Positions 1 to 12,255 of a stretch of 58,356 nucleotides of DNA are shown here, piece after piece (positions within the stretch are counted from its first letter, which is position 1; each line of letters starts with the position of its first letter). The stretch comes from Dimorphilus gyrociliatus. Lineage: Eukaryota; Annelida; Polychaeta; Dinophilidae. The stretch spans positions 1 through 58,356 of the forward strand of contig CAJFCJ010000099.1 of the NCBI GenBank assembly GCA_904063045.1. Reading direction: 5' to 3'. The notes under the pieces are model-generated. The model saw only the letters and a program-made list of their open reading frames with translations, did no database searches and had not been told where the DNA came from. The translations under genes were made by a program, and so were the position numbers.

Positions 1-1709
1 GAGATAGAGAATATTGCAGATAAACCGCCTTGCTTTGTTGAGACTCTAAGAATTGAATTAACTCTTTCTCTGGTTCATATTCATTTGTACCTATTTTACT
101 TTTGGTTCTTTTAACCCACAGTTCCTTTAGAGAATCTGTAAAGTTTCCCACTGCCAATTGGTCGGACTTGTTCTGCGCCTAACAATTTTATTACACTCCG
201 CATATATTCTGCAAGTTTTACTAAGGTGTCACCAGCACCTATATCCAGTTTCCCATAGCCGTGGATTCTGTTGACCATCTCCTCATATTTGTCTATTCTA
301 TTAAAGTGACGATCTAATCTTTCTAAAGCTGATTCAAAGCTTCCACTTGGGTGGGAAGCATATTCTTGTATTAGGGTCCTTACTGATTCGTCTAAACGTG
401 ACATCAAAGCTTCAAATTTGACATAACTATCGACATTTGGGAATTTCTCTGAGAATGTTGCTATCCGACATCTGAATACTGTATACTCTACAGGGTTTCC
501 TTTGAACTCTGTTATTCAACCAAACAATTCTTTAATTTCTTCCTCTGGGGATTTGTTTCTACCAAAATTCATGCAACAATTACTTAGATTTCCTTTCGCA
601 ATCAATTTAATTTTTCCTTCCAGCAAGTCTAGCCTTTCTTCCAAACCATAAAGATTTTTGTCCAACAACTCTGTGACTTGTTCCTTTATGTGGAATGAAT
701 TTTCTTTAAATAACCATTTATATCACTCCTCAAGACGCAATATTTTGCCTTTAAAAAAGTTTATTAATTGTTCCTCCAAATGCCCGCGAGCTAACTCATC
801 TTCCCATACCGCTTCCTCTATGATAGGCAAGATTATCTCCTTTGCCTTTGCTACGATTTCATATTCGTATTGATAACTCCTTTATTCGAGGGTCGATAAT
901 CTATTAACTATTTCCTCTGATTTATCCTTTGGAACTTTTTCTTTCCAGATCATTTCGGATTCCAGTTCCTTTAAGTAGATAAGATTTTCATTTCTGCTGG
1001 AGGATTGAATTCTTTGCTCTCTCAATAACGATTTTATAGATTCGGAGTCGCTATCTGAAAGGTCTAATTTGAAGTCATTTCTTTTTCTCCTGACTTCTGA
1101 ATTTGGTAACTCGGAATTTATCGAATTTGCATCTTCGTAGTCTGCTAAAGGAGGAAATTCCTCTACTAAAGATCTTTGCTCCGAAGTGTGAATTTCTTTT
1201 GATTTGAATTCTGTTTCTTTCATCCAAAATTCCGACTTAAAAGGTTTCTTTACCAACTTCACTGTTTGGAGCCAACCGTCATCTCTGTCCTCCTCTCTAG
1301 GAACATATCTTCCGTCTTTAATACTTTCTTCCATTTTCTCTAACCAATTTTCGAGTTTGCTGAGATCTGAGGAATGATATGTTCCTACCTTTTCTCTTGT
1401 CCAACTTAAAATGTCCTTAATGTACCAAATTTTTGCGATAACATTGGCTCTTGAATGACTCCTTTTTGAGTAAATTCTTAAGAGGGGGGCTTTTTGATGT
1501 AACAATCTTGAAACTAACGCGCCTTTTAATTGAGATGGCAATATAGAATCTTCAAAATCATCAGAGTTTATATTGCTCGCCATTTTAATTTTCAAAGTTT
1601 TTTCAATGGTCAAACGTTCTGTCTTCCAAACGGTTATAAATACCTTTGGTTCTTGATTATTGAAATATTCTTTTCTACTGGACAATTCCCAGCTATTCTT
1701 AACTCCCAA
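1..1709 (-). pseudogene. BEL/Pao-like retrotransposon gag, decayed
   Basis: Read on the minus strand, 882-1709 is an open frame of 275 codons rich in charged residues. The same coding character continues down to base 1, but in-frame stops interrupt it (near 882, 720, 516 and 110). The segment at about 110-515 has the pattern of the DUF1759-type Gag of BEL/Pao elements: an F-K-G-N-P-V-E-Y-x-V-F motif, then a long helical stretch ending with GKLDIGAGDTL. It would form the particle core of a retrotransposon. No protease or reverse transcriptase is in the window; pol would lie beyond base 1. The family call rests on pattern memory, so it is moderate; the loss of coding ability is seen directly. 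Confidence 0.6.
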
Positions 1710-1769
1710 CGGTTAAGATATTCTCAACTTTCGAATGTGAGGAACAATTTAAATTCTCCTTTCTGAAAT

Positions 1770-2050
1770 GTCCCAAAAACGTAAAACTAATTCAAAATTT
1801 GTCTTATTGAGAACTTCGTCTTGTCTTTACTTTTGAATAAAGTAGGAAAAGGACTTTATTTTAATAATTACCGTGAAACATATATCTTAACGATATATAT
1901 TATGACGGTAAAGACAATTCAGCTACTGAACGTACACCAAGGGCCACCTGGCAGGATTCTTACAACGTTACGTTTAAAAGATACATCGGCCCTCTGCCGG
2001 CTATTACAAACGTTATTTATTGTAACTTATTCAACACAAGACAATTAACC
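1770..2050 (-). repeat. Putative 5' LTR of the gag element
   Basis: The stretch lies just upstream (minus sense) of the gag frame. Read on the minus strand it starts near TGTCTTGTGTTGAATAAG, contains an AT-rich TATA-like block (about 1880-1905) and AATAAA-like signals, and is more GC-rich (about 1930-2010) than its neighbours. No second LTR copy is in the window, so its limits are inferred. Confidence 0.3.
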
Positions 2051-2166
2051 TTTTTTTAAATGGAAATGAAAGGTTAAAATTAATTGAATGGCATTTTTTA
2101 ATGTTATTTTATTTTTCATTATATATTAAACTTTTAACAACAAGTGAAAAAATATTAGTAGAGATA

Positions 2167-5100
2167 ATGAAATTTGTATTATTTTATGAAATAATATTTT
2201 TTCTCATAGATTTTAAAAATATTGTTGCTTCATCAATGTTTTTACAAGTCGAAAGTGATAATCATGGTCGAGTTGAAGGAATTTTAAAAGTATTACATCC
2301 AGAAAAAAGAATACACATTGTAATAAAATACCAAAGATCTATTTTTCCTCTTGAAGCTACATTATGCAAAGCAAGTAATTATGATGATTTTTATGGTATT
2401 AGTAGACCATATTTCTTAAACTATACCGTTGATCATCATGCAATCATACAGATTTTTACACCATGTTGCAAATAGTAAGTTCATTCATAAATTTTTTTCT
2501 TTTTCTTTTAAAACATTTTCCTATTTTTTATAGTCTTTTTTTAAAGGGAAAAATATCATATGGCATTCATTTACAGTGTTTTAAGAGAAATGCAACATGT
2601 AAGTTTAAATTCAAATGTATTTTGGTGTTTAAAAAAGATTTTTATTCTCTGGGAAAAATAGTTGCCTTTGCAGTATTTGGTTCAAATGGATTTGAATATC
2701 AAATGTTATGGAAAGATAAAAATAGATTTTATACTATGAAACAAAGTATAAAATCATATTCATTTTGTTCATTATCAGAATTTATTTATCATGATAGTGT
2801 ACTTGTGAAAAAGAATAAAACATTTATTGCATTTTTTAATACTGGAACATTTAAAGTTGATATAGCGAAAGAATCTAGTTTTAACACATCTTTATACTCA
2901 ATTCTTTGTAAATACTTTGATCTTTATGGTATTAGAAAATGAAATAAAAATTTATAACTAAAAGTATAAAATAAATATTTTAGACTTGAGATTGATAACA
3001 CAAGATGAAAATCCTTCGTTATATCAATCTTTTGAACACATTTATAATGGATTCATCCTGCCTAGTTATTCATATTTTTTCTTTTCTAAGACATATGGTA
3101 TTTTTCCAACATTTTTTCAATTGGATAATTCCATCAATACTGATAGAGAAAAAATTAGTATAACTAATAAGTTGATTTGCCAATTACTGTCAAAATCAGC
3201 AACATCAGTCATTCATCAGCAGATTTTAGAACCCTTTACATTTACATCGGTAGATATTCATTACTTGTATTTTTAAAAGAAATTATTCATTTTACTGGTA
3301 TTATTCGTTTTATTATTCAGGTTCCTGTTATATATAATTGTAGTTATAGAGCAAGTCAATATAGGGATTGTTATGTACACTTTTCAAACCCAAAAGAACA
3401 AATCACTTATGCTAATCCAGTTTGTCTTGCAAAAACAAGTAAAAATTATTTAGTTTCAGTCCAATCCCCATTCAATCCTATATATTCAAGTTTTTCTTTC
3501 ACTTTAAAAGATTCACGTTATATACTCTATAATGATGAAAATAATTTCTTACTATATGGTAAAAAACATAACCTGACTGAATTTAATGGAATATTTCTAT
3601 ATTTAAGACTCATCATTTGGATCCATTTTAAAAGTTTAAAATACAATGAAATTCAAATAATTTGTAGAAATTTCGGTTTTAGTTATGGAACTTTAATAGA
3701 TTATGACTATGGAAAATATTCTAAAACTGTATCACAAAGCAGTGGCTTATACGCTGAGACTTTTTCTTGTGAGAATGACAATCTTCATGACTGCTACATC
3801 ATATATCCAGATAGAAGGTAGTGTAGATATGTATTTGGGATTATGGGGGAGGGGCAAAAAGAAATTTTAAGAAATCGATAAAAAACTTTCCAAAAAAATA
3901 TCAATGGTATTTTCTTCAAACTGTCAACATTTTCTCTAAAATTTCCCTAACATATTAAATATTCGATAAAAATTTTCTCAATATTCCCAACAGACTACCA
4001 TCAACAAATGTTCCATATTTCATTAAATGTTCAAAAGAACAAGGTTTAAAAAATTTTGAATGAACACTTTTCAAAAAATTGATATCTCTTTTTCTAGTGA
4101 TTGATTGCAAAAGAAAAGATGCATATAGTTTATATGATGTTTGTTATAGTGTTTTTGAAAATGTTAACACTTTAACAATTGATGAAATTGGTCAAAACTG
4201 CAAAAAAGATAATTTGACATTGACTGATATTCCATCATCAAATTTTTTGTTTGCCTATATGTTTTTGCTTGTTGAAGTAGAATTTATATTTAATTTTAAG
4301 TTTCCAAATAGTTGGTATATTTTATCTCTTCCTTTTTCAAACACTTATTCAAAATCTATAAAATTAGGAGTTGTACAAAAAAATATGACACATTCAAAAT
4401 CTGAAGACTTTCCTTTGCAAATTAAACAAATTGAAGTGTCTGCAAGTAATAATCCTATTTTATACAAATCAAAAAATTATATAGGATATAATAAGGTAAA
4501 ACAGAAAAGGGATTAATTTGAAAATGTCCTCAAGATTATTTATTCAAAAAAGGTTAAAAGGAGTAATGTAACAATTGATTTGAGTTAAGGGTAGTTAAAA
4601 ACGTTAATGAAAACTCTGTATTTTGGGGATATTTTCCCTCACATCCTAATCTTACTTTATATACGAAAAATTATAAAAACAAATTATTATGTCTTTTAGA
4701 AATGTCAAAATAAAAAAACTTTATTGTCAACCTACCTGGAACGAGGGTATTTTGAAAGTTTTACATTCATATCAGAGCCCTATCTTGGATGTAGTATATA
4801 CCAGCTTACAGTTGGAAATATTTTGCCTTATCTATCAGGGAAGTTGGTTGAATGTGACGTTTGGACTAAACTTTATATTTGTCATCAACAACCCAGTAGT
4901 TACATCTTTTTTATTCAATCAGCCTGCATATTATTACTCTATTAAAATAGGAGTTAAACATTTAAATGACATAATGAAAAATTTAGTGATAGATGAGATG
5001 AAAAATTGTCCTAAAAACACATTCTTTTGTCAAAGCGAAAAAAATTGTATATCAAACATCTATGTATGTGATGGAAAATTTGACTGTCTTTTAAAGGAAG

Positions 5101-8100
5101 ATGAATTAAATTGTGCTGAAAGTGAATTTATGGAATTTCATTGTCTGACTTCTTTAGAAAAAATCAATTATAAGCTGGTTTGTAATTTTGTTGAAAATTG
5201 TCGAGATGGTTCTGATGAAAATTTTTGTCAAACACCAAATTGTCCTCAAAATTACAAGTAACGTCATTTGAGAAATATCTTCATAATGAATAAAACATTT
5301 CCCCTTGTGACAGAAAATGTTCGAATGGACAATGTATACTTAACAGTCATTTGGGAGATGACGAAAAAAATTGTTTTGATGATAGTGATGAAAATCCAGA
5401 ATACATTAAAAATCAGTTTACTAACAGTAGTCTCGTAGTATTTTAATGTTTTGAGTCAAACTATTTTCTTTCTTTTTTTCCTTAGTTACATTTCAAACTT
5501 GCAAAAAGAAAATCATTCAAAACACATCTCTATGTGACTTTAGAAAAGACTGTCAGAATGCTTGGGATGAAGAAATTTTCTCTTGCTATGAAAAAATCCA
5601 GCATTTATCATCTGTTATATGTCATCCCGAAAAATTTGAGCACCGATGTAAAATAAAGTACAGCTCCACAGGATATTTACAAACAAGACCACATTTCCCT
5701 TACGACGAAATTGATTCTTGTCACGTTTCAAAATGCGATATTGGAGAATATTTGTGTCATTTTGAAACATTTTGTATTTCTATTCAACAATTTTGCGATG
5801 GTATCAATCATTGTTTCCATGGAGATGATGAGCTCTTCTGCGGTAAGAAAAAATCATGAAAAAAATAAAATGAATATTTTTCAGGAATACAAACAAAGAA
5901 TTCGACATTTGACAGATAATTTTAATCCAATTGGCGTTTTTATGTGCAAAAATGAAAAGCTGTACTTAATACCAGAGAAAGTTTGTAATGGAATTGTAGA
6001 CTGTGCTCATGGTAGTGATGAACTTTTGTGTTACAACACATCCAAGAAACTTTACAGTCATAATTATTGTATACAAAAGTATTCCTATCATTTAATTTGC
6101 AATAATTCAAAATTCGAAAATGGAATTGAAAAATTTGAAATTTATTCAAAACATTTGAAAGCTTTAACAATAATTGGAACATTTCAATTCACAATTCAGA
6201 ACTCAGAATTTTATAAATTAAGTCTAATTCACATTCAAAATTGTTTGATTGAAAATTTTCCCATTCACTATTTTCCAAATATTGTAATTGTCATTTTAAA
6301 GAATACTAGTCTTTTGGAATTACAAACAAGAGACACTAATGAGAGTTTCAGTCTGGCTTCATTAGTGCAGTATATTGATATTTCATATAATCCGATAAGA
6401 AATCTAACAAAGTTTTTAACAAATTTCAATGGAAGTGTTCTAAGATATTTAGATATTTCGCAAACAAAAATTACAAACCTGAACTCTGAAAATATTCAAA
6501 AATTAAGTAATTTAAGAATTTTTAAATTGGCAAATTGTCGGATAAAAGTTGTTACAATGAAATCGTTTGAATATTTGAAAGAATTGAGAGAATTGCATAT
6601 GAATTCTACAAATTTTCCTTTGAAAAGATCCAATTATATTTCCAGAAGTATACAAAAAGTTCAAAAAGTATTCTCAAACAATTTTAATTTTTGCTGTTTG
6701 GTTTGGAAATATATATCACAATTTGTAATTTGTCAACCGTTTACATCGCAATTTCAAATTTGTTCCACCTTGTTGGCAACTAATGTGATAAGAATTTTAT
6801 TCTGGATTTATGGTACTGGCGGATTTTTGGGAAATATTTTAGCCTTATTTATGTTATTAGTGCATCAAAAAACTTTTGTATCCTATCAAACAACTCTAAT
6901 ATTCGGTGATTTTTTTACGAGTTTATACCTTTTAAATATTGCAATTGTTGATTTATATTATAAAAATCAATACCTTGATGAAGATTACAATTGGAGATAT
7001 GGAATATATTGTAATGGATTAGGTAGTCTGATGTCATTTGCCGTTTTATTATCTTCAAATAGTGTCTCATTATTGACACTTGAAAAATACTTTGCAATAA
7101 CCTCAATCAGAAAAGATACAATTTTAGTCATAAAAAGGAAGGCTTGGTTTATGGGATTAAATGTGGTGACATCCCTGCTATTAGCAACAATTCCAGCTGT
7201 CATATATGATGTAACATAAATTGAGAAATAGTTGACTTTCTTTGTTTTAGAAAGTATATAAATTTTCTTTGTAGAATTTCTTTTCAAAAACGCCAATTTG
7301 TTTTAATATTCATATTAGAAAGGAATTAACGGAAGGATGGTTTTTTTCGTTTTTTTATTTTGGTGTTATACTTCTGTTGAATAATATAATTATTTTTGTT
7401 TCATATGTTTTGATTTTTTTGACTGTAAGAAAGTCAAAAGTAGAAATGAAAAAAATGATTAAATCAGAAAAAAATCAATCAATGTTATCAAAATCAATAA
7501 TTATTATAATCTCTACAAATTTTTTATGTTGGATGCCATTTTGTCTACTTGGAGTATTGGCAATATTTGTTGATTTAAATATCAAAAATAATATATATTA
7601 TTTAATATTTATTATATTTTTACCATTAAATTCTGTTGTTCATTCGGCAGTTTTTATCTATAGTTTTGTTTTTGAATATAGAAATCTTTCAAAGGCAAAA
7701 TTTCAGAAGAAAATGTTTGTTTTGTTTTTAAAAGGACTAATATTTATAACTGTAGTTTTTTTTCAATTTTCCTCACAAATAGGAAATTGTTAGAAGAGGA
7801 GTATTTGTGTAAAGTAAAATCCGATGGTAAAAGGAGTTTTTTTGTTGAATTGTTTATTTTATGACTTACAATTTTTTAAATAGTTGCATCTTTCATCAAT
7901 GACTCAGTGGAAAATAACGTTTTTTCGAAAATGGATGTGATGTGTTTTAGAAGAATTGACTATTCTAATGAAATCTATGACGTTGGCACGGTTTTAGAAC
8001 TATGTAAAAGTGTTATTTCATCAATGGAGTTTCTGGTAGAGAAATCATTCAGTTTGCAAGGACCATTAGATATTGATCAGATATTTTTTAATGTAAGTTT

Positions 8101-8293
8101 TCTCTTCATAAAAGAAAATTGCTTTCTCTTTTCTCTTTTTAATAGTTTTGTTTTTCTTTTCTAGATAAAATCAAAAAAATTTTTCCTTGTAATGGAAAAA
8201 GTTAATTTTTTTAGCATAGAAAATCATCAAGAGAATATTCATAAATATGGAATGCTTTTGAAAAGAATATTGCAAGAAAGAACAGAAATATAA
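2167..8293 (+). CDS. Mosaic LGR-type receptor A (SRCR/CTLD/LDLa/LRR/7TM + tail)
   Basis: Multi-exon membrane receptor. The start at 2167 gives a hydrophobic signal peptide. The exons I can phase are 2167-2474, 2534-2928, 2984-3249 and 3321 to about 3817. The last carries an SRCR-like end (ICRNFGF ... FSCENDNLHDC). At 4098-4880 are the start of a C-type-lectin fold (VCYSVF ... NC) and its end (YICHQQ). LDLa repeats follow at 5005-5260, 5314-5400 (partial), 5490-5600, 5735-5850 and 5935-6035, with the Cys/Asp-Glu pattern (SDE, DDE). LRRs span about 6070-6660. Seven helices span 6790-7700, with the LGR-type helix-2 motif GDFFTSLYLLNIAIVD. Tail exons are 7892-8092 and 8164-8293. Closest known architecture: the GRL101/relaxin-receptor-like LGRs, which have LDLa + LRR + 7TM. 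Ligand unknown. The paralogue at 24-30 kb supports the exon set. Some joins (3817-4098, 7TM to tail) are unresolved. Confidence 0.8.
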
Positions 8294-9038
8294 AAAACTT
8301 GTTTTATTCATCTCTTGTCTGTTCTCTCGTTGTATTGTAATTGTATGAATTTTGGGTTTATTACACCTCAATTAGCATTTTCTGAATGTACTTAAACAAA
8401 TGACATCCTACACAAATAGTTTCAACAGATGAAATATTAAAAACAACGAAGCTCAAAAGTATCGTACATAAATGTTTCTTGTTCCTTTTGACATTGGGCT
8501 GTGTCAAATATGGTGTAAGATTAATAACATCACAAAGTAATTTTTTTGTTATGATCTATTCAATTTACTACAAGTTATTTTTTATGATGCTGCCAGTTTT
8601 TTTAATTTGTTGTGAGTAGTATTGAATATTAATTAGAGCCAATCTTTTTATAATATATAATTATATTAATTAGAGCAAATCTTTTGATGTCATAATTTTA
8701 ATTGGACACTTGTTCCAAGTTTGGTAAAATAGATTGAATAAAATTATCTCTGCTAAAGGCTCCTTTTACTTGTTATTATATTAGTTGAAAATTTTTTAAA
8801 TGCTTTTCTTAGCAGATTCTAATGCACTATGCCCAGGGTTCATTCTCGTCTGGGGGCATTTTGTCCAAGTGTCGTTTTGTTCAGGATTCCTGAAAATTTT
8901 CTCTAAAAATACATAATGTCACTTTTTACTGAGAAGATAACAGAGAAGTCTGTTCAGCCCATAACAAAAGCTCAGCCAAACATTGATATAGACACTGGAA
9001 ACTAAATTCTAACCTCAACCTAAGACTTGTACAAGCCT
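8294..9038. other. Intergenic, no gene seen
   Basis: AT-rich sequence downstream of receptor A. It contains a short near-duplicate (TATTAATTAGAGC.AATCTTTT at about 8629 and 8668). I see no coding pattern or RNA gene. Confidence 0.5.
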
Positions 9039-9047
9039 GTCTTAGTA

Positions 9048-9243
9048 GGATGCGACAGAAAACGACCACAAATTGGTGTTTTTACCCTAACCCTAACCCA
9101 GCCCTAACCTTTTCCATTACCCCTAACCCTTAAAGGAGACCCTCCTAAGTACAGATCAGTTGCTGTTTTCTTCTGCCTAACCATTTCTCAATCCAAATTT
9201 TTGTCTTGAAATTTCTCATTTGTGGACGTTTTCTGTCGGCCCC
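9048..9243. mobile_element. Mutator-type MITE with telomere-like core, copy 1
   Basis: A 196-bp element flanked by the 9-bp direct repeat GTCTTAGTA (9039-9047 and 9244-9252). Its ends are inverted: GGATGCGACAGAAAACGACC on the left and, on the opposite strand at the right end, GGGGCCGACAGAAAACGTCC. The middle contains CCCTAACCCTAACCC, CCCTAACC and CCCCTAACCC. A 9-bp target duplication is the Mutator-superfamily hallmark. It has no coding capacity. Related copies are at 30638, 37166 and 53530. Confidence 0.85.
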
Positions 9244-9434
9244 GTCTTAGTAAACTTCTACTAACTAACCAGTACTCTGCTAATCTGTCAAAGATCTACT
9301 AAGCTCTAGCACGTAACCATCAAGGAAAAAATCCTGCCATTGTAATTTACTGTAATGACAGAATGTATCGATATCAAGGGCTCGGGCTATTTTCAACCTT
9401 GGTTATTTTATTCTACATACATAAAAAATTAACG

Positions 9435-9580
9435 GGAACAACAGAAGTCGCCCAGGGCAGAAGTCGCCCAGGACAGAAGTCGCCCAGAAATTGATAGAAG
9501 TCGCCCAGAGCTGTGACAGAAGTCGCCCAGAACTGTGATAGAAGTCGCCCAGGACTATGACAGAAGTCGCCTAGAACTGT
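9435..9580 (+). repeat. Left terminal tandem array of MULE 1
   Basis: About seven copies of a 13-bp unit, AGAAGTCGCCCAG, separated by 2-12 bp spacers (CTGTGAC-like). Inverse of the array at 12100-12245. Confidence 0.9.
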
Positions 9581-10169
9581 AGAAGACATAATGTGTTTGT
9601 TCTTTGTTTCTATTGATTTCTGACAATTGAAATATATAATAAGTATTAATAAATATAGAATGCATCATTTAATAATAACTAAATAGTGAATGAATTAAAT
9701 AATAAAATACTGGCATTCTGTTGAAGGTTTCACATAAATATCATTTATTTGCTTAAACTTGTGCACAAACTTGAGGTTCTATTTGGATCAGTACAGCAGA
9801 AAATTCCCACAATCACAATACAAAGTACAGTATTGAGTTTTAAACTACAAATCTTATGCATTTCATTTAATTTATTAAATTTGTTTCTACATTCAAAGCA
9901 GAATTTTGCCATGTTCATCAATTTCTTTCAAATACCTCTTATGTCAAAGATCATGACAATAAAAAAATTGTAGATATGATATTAATGGTACCCACCACAT
10001 GATGCTAGAAGTAGTAGAGTAGATGTTGCCTCTAGGGTAGATGGTACCGAACTACCAGAATCAAGCCCTTTTATAGGCAAAAGATAAGATATTACATAAC
10101 CAAACATGTTGACAACAACACTACAAAGTACAGTAATGAGTTTTAAACTACAAATCTTATGCATTTCAT

Positions 10170-11770
10170 TTCATTTCTGAGTAGAGTTGACAACATTTTT
10201 CCAAAACTTGTGATGAAGTCATCTGATGAGCTTCAAATTTCTCCCAAATTTTAAATATTTCATTCTGCATATTTTTATATTGTCTTCTTTGATATCTTAA
10301 TATCTTTCTCTCTGATAGCATTCTTTGATATGCTGGGATAAGATCTGCCTCTCATTTTAATTCATCTACTACCAAATAGAATGAAGAATTTGCTCTTAAA
10401 TTGCCATTTAGCCGATTATGGAACCCCTCCACATCATTATTAGTTCTAATAGCATTTTTATAAATTGACCATTGCTTTGGTGACCAAATTCTATCCATCA
10501 TCCAATTCCTTTCAAAGTACTTTATTAGATCACCTAGTTTTTTTACTGATTGAAGGTAATCCTTAATTCTTCCAAATTCTATTGGAATTATGTGAAATGG
10601 AAGAAATGGTAATGCCATAAGCTGCCTCATTTCAAACCACTGTCCTCTTTTTTTTTTAAAGTCTGATGAATATCCAAGTTCCTATTAAAACAAAAAATGT
10701 AGAGTAAATCATCTTATATAAAAATAGCCTCATTTTCACCTGAATTTTTCTGTAAACAGCTTGATTCCAATGGAATAAACAGCCTGTTAGTGTAACACTT
10801 TCCCAATTGTCTAATGCAGCTTTCCATACTGCTCTTTCATAGTCCAGAACAATTTTCTTTGGTGTTTTGTATTCCAAAAGTTCATTTAGTGTCTGTTAAT
10901 AAAATGTTATTTACTTTGAAAAAATTGTATTTTTATAAATACCCTTACCCTAAACAAAATATTGTATGCTTTTTTCTTCTTTGATGTCATAAAAGCAAAG
11001 AGTAGAGGAACTTGTTTTAAGGTGGATGAATGTGTGATTTAGAACCTAAGTGAAAATTGCTACCTCTTTGAATTATACTGGCAGGGCATCTGATTTTCTT
11101 GTTCCTGACACTACATATCCAAATAGTACTACTTTTGTACTGTCCTTTTATAGTAAAAGAATTATTATTGTGTACAAGCAACTTTTTTTCTCTTTGACTT
11201 CCATTTTCAAATACTTTGAAATGACCATCTGCCTCATCAATCTCCTCTGGTAAACTTTCAAAGGAATCCTCAACATCTTCAACAGTTGGTATTCTCTCAT
11301 CATCCAAAGTTGCCTCCATAGTTGATGCAGCACAGTTGATTTCATCTGTGTTCATGTCTTTTAAAGGTAGCTCATTTGCTTCAATAGCATCTGCTGAGAA
11401 ATGAGAAACAACTTGTTCATGATCAACATCCATAGAAGTAACCGTAATGTTTGCTAATGTCTTATCTTTCTCTACAGCATTTTTTATTGGCTCTTTAATA
11501 TTTCCCTCAATAGTAGATTCTTTAGTTGCATCTTTGATTGTACAACTATTATCACACCTTCTCAAAACAATTTTCAAACTTCTGATTTGAATAGATGAGC
11601 AAATGGAGCATAATCCATCTAACAAAATTAAACATAAACATTAAGATTTAAATATGAAAAATCTAACCTGATAAGCATGTCCAATGAAGTTTGTGAGAAC
11701 AATGAGAACATGTTCCTTGTTTTAGTTTATTAATTTTTTTTCTACATTCAAAGCAGAATTTTGCCATGTT
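10170..11770 (-). pseudogene. MULE transposase (PHD-like + FLYWCH + DDE), element 1
   Basis: Cut-and-paste transposase remnant. Exon 1 (about 11770-11672) encodes a Zn finger C-x2-C ... C-x2-C-x4-H-x2-C, and exon 2 continues with C-x2-C, a PHD/C1-like spacing. Next comes an acidic linker, then a FLYWCH-type finger (about 11200-11020; FKVFENGSQ ... WICS ... RCPA ... H-x-H). Directly after this the coding sequence jumps to KQVPLLFAFMTSKKKKAYN; the block holding the first catalytic Asp (present in elements 3 and 5) is missing. The remainder keeps LDYERAVWKA, GCLFHWNQAVYRKI and TNNDVEGFHNR (10900-10350), then an in-frame TGA near 10356. It cannot encode an active enzyme. Confidence 0.85.
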
Positions 11771-12099
11771 GATAAATTTCTTTCAAATACCTGTTATGTC
11801 AAAGATCATGAGAATTAAAAAAAAATTGTAAGATATATACATGATTTTAAAGAGACTAATATTTTTATCAAAACAATTGTTACTTTTGAAGGATTACAAT
11901 GCAGAAAATCACTTAATTCGAATAGCTAACAATTCAATTTTCACAACAAATCAAGTGGTAAAACATTACTCTACAAAAAAAACTGGTAAAACAATTTCTT
12001 TCATTATCACTCAGAGATTACAAATAATAAATACAAACTACTTCATAAATTATTTTCATATATTTTGCATTTTATTAAGCATACTGTAAACTTCTAGTA

Positions 12100-12245
12100 C
12101 ACTTCTGGGCGACTTCTGTCATAGTCCTGGGTGACTTCTATCACACTTCTGGGCGACTTCTGTCACAGCTCTGGGTGACTTCTATCAATGTCTGGGCGAC
12201 TTCTGTCCTGGGCGACTTCTGCCCTGGGCGACTTCTGTCGTATTC
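12100..12245 (-). repeat. Right terminal tandem array of MULE 1
   Basis: Inverted counterpart of 9435-9580, with units CTGGGCGACTTCT separated by short spacers. It ends against the target duplication. Confidence 0.9.
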
Positions 12246-12255
12246 AAAATTAACG

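Larger units (their letters stand above)
9435..12245 (-). mobile_element. MULE element 1, CGCCCAG-terminus family
   Basis: A 2.8-kb element with 10-bp target duplications AAAATTAACG at 9425-9434 and 12246-12255. The termini are inverted and each is a tandem array of a short unit (AGAAGTCGCCCAG). The body holds a broken FLYWCH/MULE transposase on the minus strand. About 100 bp of the transposase 5' end (the zinc-finger exon and leader) is duplicated near the 3' side (about 9810-9975 resembles 11740-11830, and 10114-10165 resembles 9810-9855), so the copy has also been rearranged internally. Confidence 0.9.

Noticed and set aside
9435-9580. CRISPR-like array of regularly repeated units
   Set aside because: Spacers are 2-12 bp, similar to each other, and the array is mirrored at the other end of a transposon. 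The genome is animal.
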